NCBI GenBank assembly: GCA_006937955.1
Contig: SSNP01000041.1
Coordinates: 696,283-760,282, forward strand
From: Pachypanchax playfairii
Taxonomy: Eukaryota; Chordata; Actinopteri; Cyprinodontiformes; Aplocheilidae
DNA length: 64,000 bases
Direction of reading: 5' to 3'
The position numbers and the translations under genes are program-made. The notes beneath the pieces were generated by a model. That model saw nothing but the letters and a program-made list of their open reading frames with translations, had not been told where the DNA came from and did not search any database. Positions 61,796 through 64,000 of the stretch are shown piece after piece; within the stretch, counting starts at the first letter, position 1, and the number at the start of each line of letters is the position of its first letter.

Positions 61796-63860
61796 CTGGT
61801 TGGAGAGACACAACATGCAAGTTTTCATTAAATACATGCTGTTTTAATTTCATTCATTTCAAAAGGCATGAGGATGTTTTATTGCATCATAAAGCAGAAC
61901 AACTATGATGTGAAATTCCAAAAAAAAGGATTTGACATGAAAAGTCATCTAGCAATATCTTCAACAGAAGTGCTGCTTTTCATGATAAATCAGAGGAGTG
62001 ATGCAAAGGGAAGGAGAGGAGTGAGATACAAGGACAAAAGAACAAAATGAAAAAAACCACAATGTGCTCTCAAGAAGTCAGCCAGAGAGAATAAACACTT
62101 TCACAATAAGATGACTTAGTTCATCGTTCTGACAGAAGAAAGAAGAGACAGAGTTTTAAATGAAAGTGTAAAGATTTGTAACCAGATAAAAGTATTTTGT
62201 GGATTTATTCTGAACTTGGACCGTTCTGAATCTTTCAGCACGGCAAAGCGAGGAAATAAAAGTCACAGTTTAATGGATCTTGGAGCTGCTGGGTGAGCCA
62301 GATGTGCATTAGAGGAAAGGGAAGCTGTAAGAGTGGGATGTGGAAACAGAGATGGCTGGTAATGATGGCGTCTGGGTGATGAATGAGACTCCTGGTTAGA
62401 GTGCCACTCCTCGCTCAAGCAGAGCTGCCTGTGTAAACGTACTTTCACCTGTTTGTGTGTGTCTCATTAAGACAGTGTTGTACCTCCTCTCGGTGGGAAA
62501 CGTCTCATCATTTTAAGCTTTGATGATGCAACTCTAAACTGACAGCGATTTCACTTGTGGCATCTTGTTTGCGTGACTGCATGTGTGTAAGGCCCAGCAG
62601 AGCATCCCCAAAAAACAAACAAACAAAAAAACCACACACACACTTGTCTTTTGTTTGCCAGCTTCAGCATCCCGTTATCTCTCTTCCCAGACTACACCCT
62701 CAGAGTGCATGTGTGTTAGTGTACTGTATGTGCAGCTTCCTGAGTCTCCTGTTGATAAGAAGACATGATGTGATCGCAATGAGCTTATTGGACCAAACTT
62801 CCAATCAATGCTGCGCTCTGTTAGCTCAGCCCAGATAAAATACAATATGTGTGTGTTTGTGCCTTTTTCACTTGCTACACACAAAGAAAATACACTTATC
62901 TTTTTGTTTTCTAACATCATTGACTCAAAGGTAATCTGAGATGTTAGCATGTAAGAATAATTTAAATGAATAAAGCAAGATGAAGTGAAAATGGAACCAT
63001 TTCCTGAATGTTTTGTGAAAAACCTACAGCACTATCCCTGGAAAGGAATCATACTACTAATAGCCAATTAAAGAAAACACATGAGCAAAGCCTACTTAAA
63101 ATAATTTATTTTAGCTCAATGTTGCTAAAAATAATTTATTACAAGAAAGAAAACATTTGAAAGAAGGAAAACATTTGATTTTTTACTGAATATGGCACAA
63201 TAGAAAAACTGGCTGAATTTATTTAAATCCTTTCTGGATCTAGACAGAATACTGAAACCATCCACTAAAAAAGATAGTAAAATTATTGGGACTCTGTGTT
63301 AATCACTTTTAAGCAGGTTTTTATCTCAAATCAATATTGAAACAATAACTTTTTAGTCAATGTGAGTTCGGACCTGTTAGACACAGAGCTGGTTTATCCC
63401 ACAGGGTTTAGAATACTGTAAATGCAACATTGTGTAACTACAAGTGAGAAGACGAACTGCTGTCACTCAGTCTAACTTTTACATTAAGCACCAATGACAG
63501 CTGCTTCATCCCTGGCAGCTCCAGGATCAGTACACCAACCTCTTTCACTGTCAGGTAGTTGCTGAACAGGAAGATATTGATTTACTGGCTTGCAGAGAAG
63601 ATGACTGTATTGCACTACATGGATATGCTCTCAGTTCATTGCAGAGTTCTTTAAAACAATACATTTATATTAAACTGAGTCTTTATTCAGAGTGCATTTT
63701 AAGTCTAGTTTGCTCTTTTATTGGATTAGTTTTCTGAAATAAGAAACATATTCTCCATCTTTATATCTGGAGGATGTTTAATCTAGGTGACATGTGAGTT
63801 CTTGCTGTTTTTGGTTCTTTTTAAACTCAGAGTTCATGCGAGGTGTATTACCTGTTGCTG
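61796..63860 (-). other. cpne8: cpne8 intron continuing off the right edge
   Basis: No further copine exon (C2A or early C2B) is visible, so the next upstream exon is probably beyond the window. The DNA is AT-rich, with an (AC)n run near 62633-62642. Confidence 0.55.
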
Positions 63861-64000
63861 ACATGTTTCGGCGTTTACTTCCGCCTTCTTCAGAGCTGTT
63901 GTTGCTGTAGATGTTACTTCCTTTTATGAGCGGGCAGCAGGGGACGATGTCGCCCCCTGCTGCCCGCTTCTTCCCTGGTGATGATGGAGTCCCAGCTGTG
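63861..64000 (-). mobile_element. Retroelement-like repeat end with hairpin
   Basis: On the minus strand 63893-63865 reads CTGAAGA, then GGCGGAAGTAAACGCC, then GAAAC. A perfect inverted repeat follows upstream (63930-63943 with 63954-63967). Motifs of the form CTGAAGAAG...GCGAAAC are widespread in fish repeats and resemble the hammerhead-ribozyme region of Penelope-like elements. The element runs off the window, so its class is open. Confidence 0.35.
63930..63967. repeat. 14-bp perfect hairpin
   Basis: GCGGGCAGCAGGGG at 63930-63943 is the exact reverse complement of 63954-63967, with a 10-base loop. It is very GC-rich against an AT-rich background. Confidence 0.95.

Overview
The window looks like nuclear DNA of a ray-finned (teleost) fish. 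It is AT-rich, with compact GT-AG introned vertebrate genes, many teleost-type repeats (Tc1/mariner, Harbinger-like MITEs, tRNA-derived SINEs) and two assembly gaps. The species cannot be fixed from the sequence. No virus, CRISPR array or prokaryotic operon is visible.

Layout, left to right. 1-9246 is read as the first intron of celsr1; 9247-12763 (minus) is its giant first coding exon, with signal peptide and nine cadherin repeats. trmu (minus, 14667-17637, 11 exons, 416 aa) follows. Head-to-head with it is a serine-racemase/threonine-dehydratase-like PLP enzyme (plus, 18345-19765, 6 exons, 322 aa). tprkb (minus, 20167-22128, 4 exons, 175 aa) converges on that gene and carries a decayed Tc1 transposon in an intron. 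alg10 (plus, 22628-25220, 3 exons, 474 aa) starts about 500 bp from tprkb, so the two probably share a promoter region. Roughly 26.1-41.5 kb is repeat-rich intergenic DNA. 41525-61795 holds the last 11 coding exons of cpne8 (minus); its 5' part lies beyond the right edge.

The genes do not form one pathway. Two of them (trmu, tprkb) modify the anticodon loop of tRNAs: trmu does the 2-thiolation of U34 in mitochondria, and tprkb is a KEOPS subunit for t6A37. alg10 finishes the N-glycan precursor in the ER, celsr1 is a planar-cell-polarity receptor, and cpne8 is a calcium/phospholipid-binding copine. celsr1-trmu adjacency and alg10-cpne8 neighbourhood are both known from the human genome (22q13 and 12q12), so the window joins two ancestral synteny blocks.

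Most of the unexpected structure is in transposable elements: a Harbinger-like MITE nested in another repeat that has a second, uninterrupted copy 17 kb away; a tRNA-derived SINE nested in a TIR element; a long inverted repeat inside a MITE in celsr1 intron 1; and at the right edge a 14-bp perfect hairpin next to a hammerhead-like core. I did not find a convincing novel gene system. The most interesting gene-level points are the inferred GC-AG intron and the altered active-site loop of the serine-racemase-like enzyme.
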